This document shows positions 48,932 through 56,393 of a stretch of DNA of 64,000 bases, piece by piece (positions within the stretch are counted from its first letter, which is position 1; the number at the start of each line of letters is the position of its first letter). The notes below the pieces were generated by a model. That model was not told the origin of the DNA. It worked only from the letters and a program-made list of their open reading frames with translations, and made no database searches. Origin of the DNA: Methylococcaceae bacterium (lineage in GTDB: Bacteria > Pseudomonadota > Gammaproteobacteria > Methylococcales > Methylomonadaceae). The stretch spans positions 1 to 64,000 of the forward strand of contig JAUYBL010000003.1 in assembly GCA_030693065.1 (NCBI GenBank), read 5' to 3'. Position numbers and translations under genes: made by a program.

Positions 48932-49942
48932 ATGATTTATCTATCTAATCCCATTAGCCGAAGCGATAGCCCAGGCAAACCAGGCCTCCCAGCCGGAAAA
49001 TTCAAGCCATCGCGCAGTTTACGGGTGGCGGCCGTTTTGATGGTAGCGGTGGTGCCCTACCCTGTTCAGGCGATTACCGTTCAGTTCGATTACAGTTACG
49101 ATACGCGCGGCTTCTTCACCGACTCTGTCAGCGGCGAACCCATCGCCGAGCGCCGCGCCATATTGGAGCTGGCCGCGAGCACTTACGCCCGCTTTAGCGA
49201 CCACTTGATGCCAATTACGCCGCAAGCCGGCGATACCTGGTCGGTAACCATCACCCATCCCAGCCTGGGCGGACCGCCGTTGAGGTTAACCGATCTGGCC
49301 GTCGCCGCCGACACCATCCGCGTCTATGTCGGCGGTTCGCCTTCGGCCCCCGGTGTACTTGGCTTCGCCGGCGCCGGCAACAATCTGAGTGCCAGCGGTT
49401 CCGAATCGTTCGTCTCGGATGTACTCAGTCGCGGTCAACTGAATACCAGCGGCGAAAACGCCAGCGATTACGGGGTCTGGGGCGGTTATATCTGGTTCAA
49501 CGCGGTTCAGGACTGGTATTTCGGCGTCGACGTCGGCGGTTTGTCCGCCGGACGGCCGGACTTTTTGACCACCGCGACTCACGAACTGGGCCACATCCTC
49601 GGCTTCGGCGGCGCCGATTCCTGGTTCAGCCAAATCGACGAAACCACCAATAGCTTTACCGGCGCGGCCGCTTCCGCCGTTTACGGTGGCCCGGTGCCGC
49701 TGGACAGCTTTTATAATCACTGGGCGGAAGGTGTGAACAGCGAGGTGTTTGGCATCCCGCAAGAATCGCTGATGGACCCGAGTACCGTGCGCGGTTTGCG
49801 CGAATTGCCGACCAGCCTGGATTATGCCGGTTTTAGCGACATCGGCTGGCAAGTCACGGCGGTGCCCGTGCCGGCCTCGGCATGGTTGTTCGGTAGCGCC
49901 CTGCTTGGCTGGGCAGCCCACGGCCGGAAAAGAACCGTATGA
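48932..49942 (+). CDS. PEP-CTERM-like putative metalloprotease (third ligand absent)
   Basis: A 336-residue secreted protein. A signal-like helix (VAAVLMVAVVPYPVQA) lies after a 30-residue leader. THELGHILGFGG (first His ~217) matches HExxHxxG of metzincins, but the expected third His is Gly, so zinc binding may differ or be lost. A Met-containing ESLMDPS could be a Met-turn. The C-terminus has VPVPASAWLFGSALLGW then GRKR, a PEP-CTERM-type signal. It overlaps the next gene by ATGA, so the two are coupled. Confidence 0.78.
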   Translation: MIYLSNPISRSDSPGKPGLPAGKFKPSRSLRVAAVLMVAVVPYPVQAITVQFDYSYDTRGFFTDSVSGEPIAERRAILELAASTYARFSDHLMPITPQAGDTWSVTITHPSLGGPPLRLTDLAVAADTIRVYVGGSPSAPGVLGFAGAGNNLSASGSESFVSDVLSRGQLNTSGENASDYGVWGGYIWFNAVQDWYFGVDVGGLSAGRPDFLTTATHELGHILGFGGADSWFSQIDETTNSFTGAAASAVYGGPVPLDSFYNHWAEGVNSEVFGIPQESLMDPSTVRGLRELPTSLDYAGFSDIGWQVTAVPVPASAWLFGSALLGWAAHGRKRTV

Positions 49943-50709
49943 AACGCTTGATACTGCTATTGACGCTGGCGGCCGGCTCCGCTGATGCGGCCTACTTTCC
50001 GATGTATTCCAGCTGGCCGCAACCGGCGGGGCCCGGTTCGGCTATCGAATTAAACTACAGCTATGTCAACCTGTTGAACGGCGACATCCTGGATGCCCGC
50101 AACGGCCAGCCAATCGCCGCCGACTTACTGCGCAGCGCGTTCGAAGCGGCGCTGTGGGATTACACTGCGATCCTGCCAATCACGTTCCGGGAAGTCGCCG
50201 ATGCCGGGCCGAGGCCGGAAAGCGGCGAATATGATCCGGCCGGCCTTGCCGATATTCGCATCGGCCAAGTCGCGCATACCGACGGTGCCAATGCCTATGC
50301 CTATTTCCCGCATCCGGGCAGCGGTCTGGCCGGCGACATTGTGTTTAATGCCGAACGCTTCGGCAACGACTGGTCGTTGGCGCTGTTCTACGGCGTCGCC
50401 CAGCACGAGCTGGGTCATTCGTTGGGCATGGGCCATGCACTGGAGGAGAACGCTGACAGCGGTGACGGGCAACTTTCTGCCTACAACGGCCCGCTATTTG
50501 CGTTGCAAGACGACATGGTCACCGCATTGCAAGCGGTTTACGGAGCAGGGCAAGGCAATGTGATTCCGCTAGCGCCCGCAGCCGTGCCGCTACCGGCAGC
50601 GGTCTGGCTGATGCCGTTTGGCTTGAGCCTACTCGGTGCCGGCGGATTCCGGCGTAAGCCGGCAGCAGTTAACAATGTTAAGCGTTACAAGCAGGAGATG
50701 GATTCATGA
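49939..50709 (+). CDS. PEP-CTERM-like metzincin metalloprotease
   Basis: A 256-residue secreted protein with signal peptide (LILLLTLAAGSADA) and a complete zinc site HELGHSLGMGH (His 156, 160, 166), as in matrixin-type peptidases. GLADIRIGQVAHTDGANAYA and a downstream DDMVTALQAVYG also fit matrixins. The tail VPLPAAVWLMPFGLSLLG followed by RRKP is a PEP-CTERM/VPLPA-CTERM type signal. It overlaps both neighbours by 4 bp. Surface proteolysis near iron receptors is an inference from location only. Confidence 0.85.
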   Translation: MKRLILLLTLAAGSADAAYFPMYSSWPQPAGPGSAIELNYSYVNLLNGDILDARNGQPIAADLLRSAFEAALWDYTAILPITFREVADAGPRPESGEYDPAGLADIRIGQVAHTDGANAYAYFPHPGSGLAGDIVFNAERFGNDWSLALFYGVAQHELGHSLGMGHALEENADSGDGQLSAYNGPLFALQDDMVTALQAVYGAGQGNVIPLAPAAVPLPAAVWLMPFGLSLLGAGGFRRKPAAVNNVKRYKQEMDS

Positions 50710-51071
50710 ACTTAACCGTCACCAAAATCAAGGCCTTCGTGCCCGCCAAGGATTTCGAGTTATCAATACACTTCTACCGGGAACTGGGCTTTACGCTGGC
50801 CTCATCCGGTGGTGGCGTCGCCTATTTTCACCACGGCAACGCCGCGTTTCTGTTGCAGGATTACTATCACCCCGGTTTGGCCGAGAATCTGATGATGCAT
50901 TTGCTGGTAGAAGACGTAGATGCCTGGTGGCGGCAAATCGAAACCGTCAATCCGGAGGAAAAATACGGGGTACGCATCGAGCCGCCGGCATTGCGACCTT
51001 GGGGCATGCGCGACTTCATCCTGACCGACCCCAGCGGCGTGTTGTGGCGGATTGGCCAGAATGTGCCATAA
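50706..51071 (+). CDS. VOC-fold (glyoxalase-like) protein
   Basis: A 121-residue small protein of the vicinal-oxygen-chelate superfamily: VTKIKAFVPAKDFELSIHFY, GGVAYFHHGNAAFLLQDYY and the closing MRDFILTDPSGVLWRIGQN. The family covers glyoxalases, dioxygenases and drug-binding proteins, so no reaction is assigned. It overlaps the metalloprotease gene by ATGA, suggesting co-translation, which is odd for an otherwise secreted-protein operon. Confidence 0.8.
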   Translation: MNLTVTKIKAFVPAKDFELSIHFYRELGFTLASSGGGVAYFHHGNAAFLLQDYYHPGLAENLMMHLLVEDVDAWWRQIETVNPEEKYGVRIEPPALRPWGMRDFILTDPSGVLWRIGQNVP

Positions 51072-51533
51072 ACCTCATCCAACTGAAAAGCGGGGGTAGA
51101 AAAACCGTCTATCAATGCGCAAGAGCAAATCGCGGGTAGTTATTTTTAGCATTCATTTGAGCCAGGGAGAATTTGCATGAACCCATTATTCAGGACCGTA
51201 GGATTTGCTGAACAAAGTGAAGCGCATCATTCGCGATTGATACGCCCCTGATGGAGGCTCATTCCATGGGCTGTAGGAGCAATCAGCCAACGGCGGCCTG
51301 GCGGCGGTTTATTACATCGAACCGGCTATGCCAAATACCACGCGCTTCCGGCAACCCTAGCCAGCTGGCTGGCATTGGCCGATCGCCCCGTACAGCGCCC
51401 AGAAAGACCCAGACGGCCACGGCGTGAAAATCAGCTTATCGCGGGCCGGGGTTTGTAACCCCGGTCATAACATGCTCATCCGCAGACACTAAACCGTTAA
51501 CAACCAATAACTCATATATTTAAGTTAACCATT
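51072..51533. other. gene-poor spacer with hairpin
   Basis: No intact gene is seen. It may hold decayed coding DNA, as several short open stretches break off. A strong hairpin CCGGGGTT / AACCCCGG (51446-51464) lies near the end and could end the upstream operon. Confidence 0.5.
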
Positions 51534-51986
51534 ATGATCCCGACTCCCTATTTCTTCCGAAGACTACTTCTGCTCTCAATCCTCATGGGCATTATTAGTC
51601 TTGTCATAACTTTTTCTTTCCCCAACCTGATTCCGGATATTTTACAAAACGCAGATGCTGAATATTTCGAAAACTTAACACTGACACGCCCTATTTTCTC
51701 AGTTATTACTGTGGGCTTGTTTTTTCTCTTCGCCTTGCTGGCGATTTTTATTTTCTATGGTTTATTCACTTTTAAACCTTGGGCACGCAAACTCAATCTG
51801 GTACTTAACTTTTGTGTATTCATTATATGGCCCATATTGGATTACAGTTTATCCTCAGCTTGGGCGCGGGCTTTCGGCGAGATGGCAAGTATGTTATGGG
51901 GCGCTGTTACGTTATTAACGTTTGTTCCTCCGATTAGTGAGAAATTTGACCGTGTAAACCCATCAGTCAAGCGGGGCACGCCATGA
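51534..51986 (+). CDS. four-helix membrane protein, unknown
   Basis: A 150-residue protein starting MIPTPYFFRRLLLLSILMGI. Hydrophobic segments near residues 10-30, 55-80, 90-105 and 115-130 suggest four helices. No family recognised. Base composition is more AT-rich than the flanking receptor and PEP-CTERM genes, hinting at separate origin. It stands alone between non-coding stretches; 51987-52215 shows no gene apart from the leader that follows. Confidence 0.6.
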   Translation: MIPTPYFFRRLLLLSILMGIISLVITFSFPNLIPDILQNADAEYFENLTLTRPIFSVITVGLFFLFALLAIFIFYGLFTFKPWARKLNLVLNFCVFIIWPILDYSLSSAWARAFGEMASMLWGAVTLLTFVPPISEKFDRVNPSVKRGTP

Positions 51987-52215
51987 AGGGCCGGTGGGTT
52001 CGATTAGTGAAACGTAATCGGACGAATTTGAGGCCTTCATACTTCCGAATACGCTTCGCTATTTGGAGTTACGCGAGCTAGATTAAGCTGACCGTCTCTG
52101 GCCATCCGTTATCTCGACATGTTGGCTTGGACGAGCACTCGAAAATTCGTGGATTATGCAATGCTACTCCGTCAGCCACGCTAAGCAGGTGTCCATACGC
52201 ACCTCACGAAAAGTA

Positions 52216-52288
52216 AACCAGCCACCCAGCTACTTCGGCCAGGCAGCCATTCATTCTGACCTTAAATCCCATAGGTGAAGTAGCTGTG
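52216..52288 (+). promoter_or_regulatory. receptor leader element, copy C
   Basis: Arms AACCAGCCACCCAGC and GCCAGGCAGCCA (52216-52249). CAGCTACTTC (52227-52236) is an exact 10-nt complement of GAAGTAGCTG (52277-52286), which spans the ribosome-binding region and the first base of the GTG start. The strongest of the four pairings. Confidence 0.75.
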
Positions 52289-54505
52289 AAAATAGCCCAA
52301 TTCAATCGTTTAACACCGACCATCGTTGCCGCATTATTAGAACTCAATGTAGAAACGCCGGCTCGTGCGGCCGAAGCTGACAAGACGGAAGCCGAAACAA
52401 CACTGCCGACGGTCACGGTAAAAGCCAAGGCGGACGCCAAATCCGACCAAGCCTACGTTGCCAAACGCAGCTCAGCCGGTTCGAAAACCGATACGCCGCT
52501 GATCGAAACCCCGCAAGCGATCAGCGTCATCGACAGCCAAGAAGTCGCCGCACGCGCCGCGCAAAACATCACCCAGGCGGTGGCTTACACGCCTGGCCTG
52601 CTCAGCGGCATGTTCGGCCCCAGCACCCGCGACGATTATTTCAATTTGCGCGGCTTCGACGCCCCGCAATATTTGGACGGCACCCGGCTGGCCGGCGCCA
52701 ATTACGCCAATCTGCGCATAGAGCCTTACGGCATGCAGCGTATCGAAGTGTTGCGCGGGCCGTCGTCGGTGCTGTACGGCCAGAACGCGCCGGGTGGCTT
52801 GGTGAACATGGTCAGCAAGCGGCCGACCGCGCAGCCGTTTCATGAAGTGCAATTGTTGGGCGGTAGTTTCAACCGGGTGCAAGGCAGCGTGGACTTGAGC
52901 GGGCCGCTGGACGACAAAGGTCAATTTCTCTACCGATTGACAGCGCTAGGGCGCGGCAGCGACACCCAGGTGGATTACAGCGAGGACAACCGTTATTTCG
53001 TGGCCCCAAGTTTTATCTGGCAACCCGACACCAATACTTCGTTCACCTTTCTGAGCCATTATCAAAAAGACGAAACCGGCAATACCATGCAGTTTTTGCC
53101 CTATGAAGGCACGGTGTTGGGCAACCCCAACGGCAAGATTCCGACCAATACCTTTTTGGGCGAGCCGGGTTACGATCATTACAACCGCGAACAATTCGCG
53201 GTCGGTTATGCCTTCGAACACCGCTTTAACCAACACTGGTCGGTGCGGCAAAATCTGCGTTATGCCGATGTCAGCAGCGATTATCCGGTAACCTTTGCAT
53301 TGGGTTTTGTCACTGATGAAGACGGTGTCCCAACCGATTACCGCACCGTCAGCCGGATGGCAGGGCTTTACCGCGATCAGGCCGACACGTTCACACTGGA
53401 TAATCAGGCTCAGGCCGATTTCGAAACCGGCTTTTTAAAGCATACCGTGTTGACCGGCCTGGATTTCCGCCAGGTCAACGGCAACCGCCAGCGCGGTTTC
53501 GCCTTCCCCAGCGACATCGATGCATACGCCCCGGTTTACGGCAAACCGTTCGCCGCGCCGCAAATCGAAACCTTGATCGCGCAAAGCCAAGACCAGATCG
53601 GTTTGTACGGCCAGGATCAAATCAAGATGGATAACTGGATTGCCACCATCGGCGTCCGTTATGATTGGTCGAGTAGCGATACCTTTAAAACCGATTTTTA
53701 CAATCCGGAGTCTGACAGCATCGATTATTCGGCGCCAGTCTACAGCGCCACCCGCCAGGACGATCAGGCCTTTACCTACCGGACCGGCTTGACCTATGTG
53801 TTCGACAGCGGCTTTGCGCCCTACTTCAGTTATTCGGAATCGTTTGAACCGACCGCCGGCAGTACCTTCGCCGGCACGCCGTTCAAACCGACCACCGGCC
53901 AGCAATACGAATTTGGCGTCAAATATCAGCCGCCCGGCCTGAACGCTTTGATTACATTGTCGGCCTTCGAGCTGACTCAACAAAACGTCGTCACCGCCGA
54001 TCCCGATCCGGAGCACATCGGCTACAGCATCCAAACCGGTTCGGCGCGCTCGCAAGGGTTCGAACTGGAAGGCAAGGCCCGTTTGGCGGCCGGACTGGAC
54101 ATGACCGCCGCTTATTCCTACATCGACAGCGAAGTCACCCAAACCAACGAAGCCGAGCAACTCGGCAAAAATCTGAGCTACACGCCCGAGCACCAAGGCT
54201 CGGTCTGGCTGGACTACACCCAGCCGAAAGGCCCTTTGGCGGGCCTGGGCCTGGGCGGCGGCGCGCGTTATATCGGCAGCAATTACGGCGATTTAAGCAA
54301 TAGCCAAAAAGCGCCGTCTTATACCTTGATAGATACTTCCGTGCATTACGATCTGAGTAAACTGGATCGGCGATTGCAAGGTACCCGGCTCGGAGTGAAT
54401 ATCAACAATCTGTTCGACCGGGAATATTTAACCACCTGCGGCGAAGGTTCCTGTTACTACGGCGACCGGCGTAGTGTGTTGGCAAGTCTGCGTTATAACT
54501 GGTAA
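52286..54505 (+). CDS. TonB-dependent siderophore receptor
   Basis: A 739-residue receptor close to the one at 44196. It starts with GTG. Signal peptide to ARAAEAD, TonB-box-like TLPTVTVKAK, plug motifs (TPLIETPQAISVIDSQEVAA, LRGFDAPQYLDGTRLAGANY, RGPSSVLYGQNAPGGLVNMV) and a barrel ending LASLRYNW. A Cys pair near the C-terminus (CGEGSCYYG) is unusual. The ligand is unknown. Signal peptide and leader are shared with the receptors at 35867 and 44196. Confidence 0.92.
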   Translation: MKIAQFNRLTPTIVAALLELNVETPARAAEADKTEAETTLPTVTVKAKADAKSDQAYVAKRSSAGSKTDTPLIETPQAISVIDSQEVAARAAQNITQAVAYTPGLLSGMFGPSTRDDYFNLRGFDAPQYLDGTRLAGANYANLRIEPYGMQRIEVLRGPSSVLYGQNAPGGLVNMVSKRPTAQPFHEVQLLGGSFNRVQGSVDLSGPLDDKGQFLYRLTALGRGSDTQVDYSEDNRYFVAPSFIWQPDTNTSFTFLSHYQKDETGNTMQFLPYEGTVLGNPNGKIPTNTFLGEPGYDHYNREQFAVGYAFEHRFNQHWSVRQNLRYADVSSDYPVTFALGFVTDEDGVPTDYRTVSRMAGLYRDQADTFTLDNQAQADFETGFLKHTVLTGLDFRQVNGNRQRGFAFPSDIDAYAPVYGKPFAAPQIETLIAQSQDQIGLYGQDQIKMDNWIATIGVRYDWSSSDTFKTDFYNPESDSIDYSAPVYSATRQDDQAFTYRTGLTYVFDSGFAPYFSYSESFEPTAGSTFAGTPFKPTTGQQYEFGVKYQPPGLNALITLSAFELTQQNVVTADPDPEHIGYSIQTGSARSQGFELEGKARLAAGLDMTAAYSYIDSEVTQTNEAEQLGKNLSYTPEHQGSVWLDYTQPKGPLAGLGLGGGARYIGSNYGDLSNSQKAPSYTLIDTSVHYDLSKLDRRLQGTRLGVNINNLFDREYLTTCGEGSCYYGDRRSVLASLRYNW

Positions 54506-54584
54506 AGCTGAGGGCGGATGCGCGAGTGCCCGTTCACCGGGCCTCGCCAAGATCCTGGATTTTCGCGGAGCTTACGAAGCCGAC

Positions 54585-54869
54585 TCAATCGTCTCCGGAT
54601 TTTCGAAACAGTGAGCGCATCGCTTCCCCGAAACTGGCTTGTCCGGTCAACACTCGGTCTATCATCGGTTTGTTGGCTCTTATATAAATCGACAAGACGA
54701 TCAGCACCGCAATTAGTGCCAGCCACATCATTGGCGCGGCCTCTCCGTAGAAAGCCTCGGCAATTGCCGCGCTTGCGTCCGGAAAAAGCAGCGCTGTCAC
54801 AAAACGGTATCCAACGATAGCGGCCAGAACAGCAATGACCAAGGCTTGCGGGTGGTAGCGCATAAGCAT
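54585..54869 (-). CDS. small membrane protein
   Basis: A 94-residue protein with two helices (ALVIAVLAAIVGYRFVTALL and MMWLALIAVLIVLSIYI). No family recognised. GGAA lies just before the start. It follows the zinc-ribbon-like gene at 54945 in the same direction and might be the last member of a small operon starting at the Fur box at 55465. Confidence 0.6.
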   Translation of the reverse strand: MLMRYHPQALVIAVLAAIVGYRFVTALLFPDASAAIAEAFYGEAAPMMWLALIAVLIVLSIYIRANKPMIDRVLTGQASFGEAMRSLFRKSGDD

Positions 54870-54944
54870 TTTTCCAAAGTGTAATTAGCTTTATTGATCC
54901 CCCGCACAACCGTCATGTATTGATTTCGCGCGAGGATGCCGGAA

Positions 54945-55190
54945 TCAATTCAAACGCTGGTTCGATTTCACCACAGTAAACCCCGCGCGTTTATTTTTGT
55001 CTTTCTGCCCCGCTCTTGCCTGATTCGAGGCTTCTGTGAGTGTGTCAGCCAACCCCAGAAACTCCGCTATTTCAAAATGTAACGACATGTTTCGGATATG
55101 CAGATGTACTACGCCGCAGTCTCTGCAAATCAATGCCTTGCCGAATTCAGTAGCTGCTAAATATTCATGGGTACAGGGTTTTTTGTTCAT
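54945..55190 (-). CDS. small Cys-containing protein, unknown
   Basis: An 81-residue protein starting MNKKPCTHEYLAATEFGK. CTHEYL and ICRDCGVVHLHI could form a zinc ribbon. A GTG four codons upstream (55202) is an alternative start. C-terminal part is Lys/Asn rich. Not recognised. Position suggests membership of the group behind the Fur box at 55465. Confidence 0.6.
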   Translation of the reverse strand: MNKKPCTHEYLAATEFGKALICRDCGVVHLHIRNMSLHFEIAEFLGLADTLTEASNQARAGQKDKNKRAGFTVVKSNQRLN

Positions 55191-55236
55191 GATGTTACTC
55201 ACTAGTAAAGGGGATGGATGGTTCTTTATTACTCTC

Positions 55237-55437
55237 TCAACTGATTTTTTTTGAATTGATTTTTGATTTTGCTACCGATAGAAACATTTTCCAGACGATC
55301 TGCTTCGAGCCCAAATCCAGGCATCTAAAATCAGTGGCATGGATTTGGCCTTTTTCAACCAGGGAAGCAAGTACCTCCGGTGCAATCGCCAGCTTCACTG
55401 CTAAAGGAGTACGAAAAAAAGGAAATAAATTTCTCAT
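55237..55437 (-). CDS. small Fur-box-linked protein, unknown
   Basis: A 66-residue protein (MRNLFPFFRTPLAVKLAIAP) starting 28 bp downstream of a near-perfect Fur box. It contains VLASLVEKGQIHATDFRCLD and QIVWKMFL. I do not recognise it, and no Shine-Dalgarno is obvious, so it is less certain than its neighbours. The Fur site suggests iron-starvation expression. Confidence 0.5.
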   Translation of the reverse strand: MRNLFPFFRTPLAVKLAIAPEVLASLVEKGQIHATDFRCLDLGSKQIVWKMFLSVAKSKINSKKIS

Positions 55438-55464
55438 GAAAAGGAGAGGATTTATTTATTTGCA

Positions 55465-55489
55465 TCAAATGATAATGATTATCATTTGA
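55465..55489 (-). promoter_or_regulatory. Fur box
   Basis: A near-perfect palindrome: ATGATAATGATTATCAT (55469-55485) with TCAA and TTGA extensions. It lies between bfr and the small-gene group. It probably controls the minus-strand genes from 55437 downward. Confidence 0.8.
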
Positions 55490-55507
55490 ATGGTAAAGCT
55501 TTTTTTC

Positions 55508-55551
55508 TTCCTTTAAAAAATCGGACTGCCGGTCACGAAGCAACCGGCATG
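55508..55551 (-). terminator. bfr terminator
   Basis: GCCGGT and ACCGGC arms around a 9-nt loop, followed on the minus strand by a run of six or more Us after seven bases. It lies shortly after the bfr stop. Confidence 0.55.
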
Positions 55552-55581
55552 TTTGAGATGTTCTTTAATAGGGAGGCGGAT

Positions 55582-56049
55582 TTATATTTGCGATTGTAAG
55601 TAGTTTTGCAAACCTATTTTTTCAACCATGCCCAATTGTTTTTCCAGCCAATGGGTATGGTCGTCTTCTGTGTCCTTTAACATGACAAGAAGAATTTCAC
55701 GGGTCTGGTAGTCTTGTACTGTCTCGCAATAAGCGATTACTTCGCGTAAAGCAGCAACCACACTTAATTCCAATGCTAAGTCGTTTTTCAACATCTCCGG
55801 CACGGTGCTGCCAACATGCAGAGGTTCACGCTTCGAAAGGTCGGGTGTACCTTCAAGGAACAAAATGCGTTTGATCAACGCAGTGGCGTGGCTGGTTTCA
55901 TCCTGCACTTCATGAGCGATTCGCTCATACAATTTACTGAACCCCCAATTTTCATACATTCTGGAATGAATAAAGTATTGGTCGATAGCGGTCAGCTCGC
56001 CAGCCAATAATATATTCAAATGCTGGATAACTTGATTATCACCGTTCAT
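55582..56049 (-). CDS. bfr: bacterioferritin subunit lacking heme ligand
   Basis: A 155-residue four-helix iron-storage protein. Ferroxidase ligands are in place: E18, E51, H54, E94, and the ExxH pair at E128 and H131 (one residue later than in E. coli). The heme-binding Met52 of classical bacterioferritin is Thr here (DETSH), so this subunit probably does not bind heme by itself. Heme-less Bfr subunits usually work with a second heme-binding subunit, none of which is in this window. It is divergent from the receptor at 56391. Confidence 0.92.
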   Translation of the reverse strand: MNGDNQVIQHLNILLAGELTAIDQYFIHSRMYENWGFSKLYERIAHEVQDETSHATALIKRILFLEGTPDLSKREPLHVGSTVPEMLKNDLALELSVVAALREVIAYCETVQDYQTREILLVMLKDTEDDHTHWLEKQLGMVEKIGLQNYLQSQI

Positions 56050-56275
56050 TTTAGTTCCCCTAATAAAGATACAAAGACCCAGAACTCACTCACTGCCGCA
56101 AAATGAAAGTGAATACATTTTGTTTCAGCCAGGAATGTTTTCGTCTGGATTTTAAGTCCAGAGTCAAAAATCGGCAAACTCCAGAACATTAATTGCGATG
56201 AGTCGCTGTTTATATTTTCCGGAACAAATAGTCCCTTACCAGTTGAACGTCAAGATATTGGTGTGAGAACTTAGC

Positions 56276-56321
56276 TTGACAGTGTTTATTAATAAATTAA
56301 AATGAGAACCGTTATCATTTA
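56276..56321 (+). promoter_or_regulatory. promoter and Fur box of receptor 4
   Basis: TTGACA (56276-56281), 16-nt spacer, TAAAAT (56298-56303). A Fur-like site AAATGAGAACCGTTATCATT overlaps the start region (56300-56320). Transcription should start near 56310, so the leader motif right after is in the 5' UTR. Confidence 0.8.
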
Positions 56322-56324
56322 AAA

Positions 56325-56393
56325 AACCAGCCACCCAGCGTTTCCTGCCAGGCAGCCAATCACTTTTTACTGTTATAAATAGGAAAACGTATG
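56325..56393 (+). promoter_or_regulatory. receptor leader element, copy D
   Basis: Arms AACCAGCCACCCAGC and GCCAGGCAGCCA (56325-56358). Loop CGTTTCCT (56339-56346) pairs with AGG-A-AAACG (56381-56389, one bulged A), which is the ribosome-binding site of the gene at 56391. The downstream signal peptide is unlike those of the other receptors, so the motif is conserved apart from the coding start. Confidence 0.7.

Noticed and set aside
53435-54196. 253-residue open frame antisense to the receptor at 52286
   Set aside because: Shadow of the coding strand; no domain and no ribosome-binding site.
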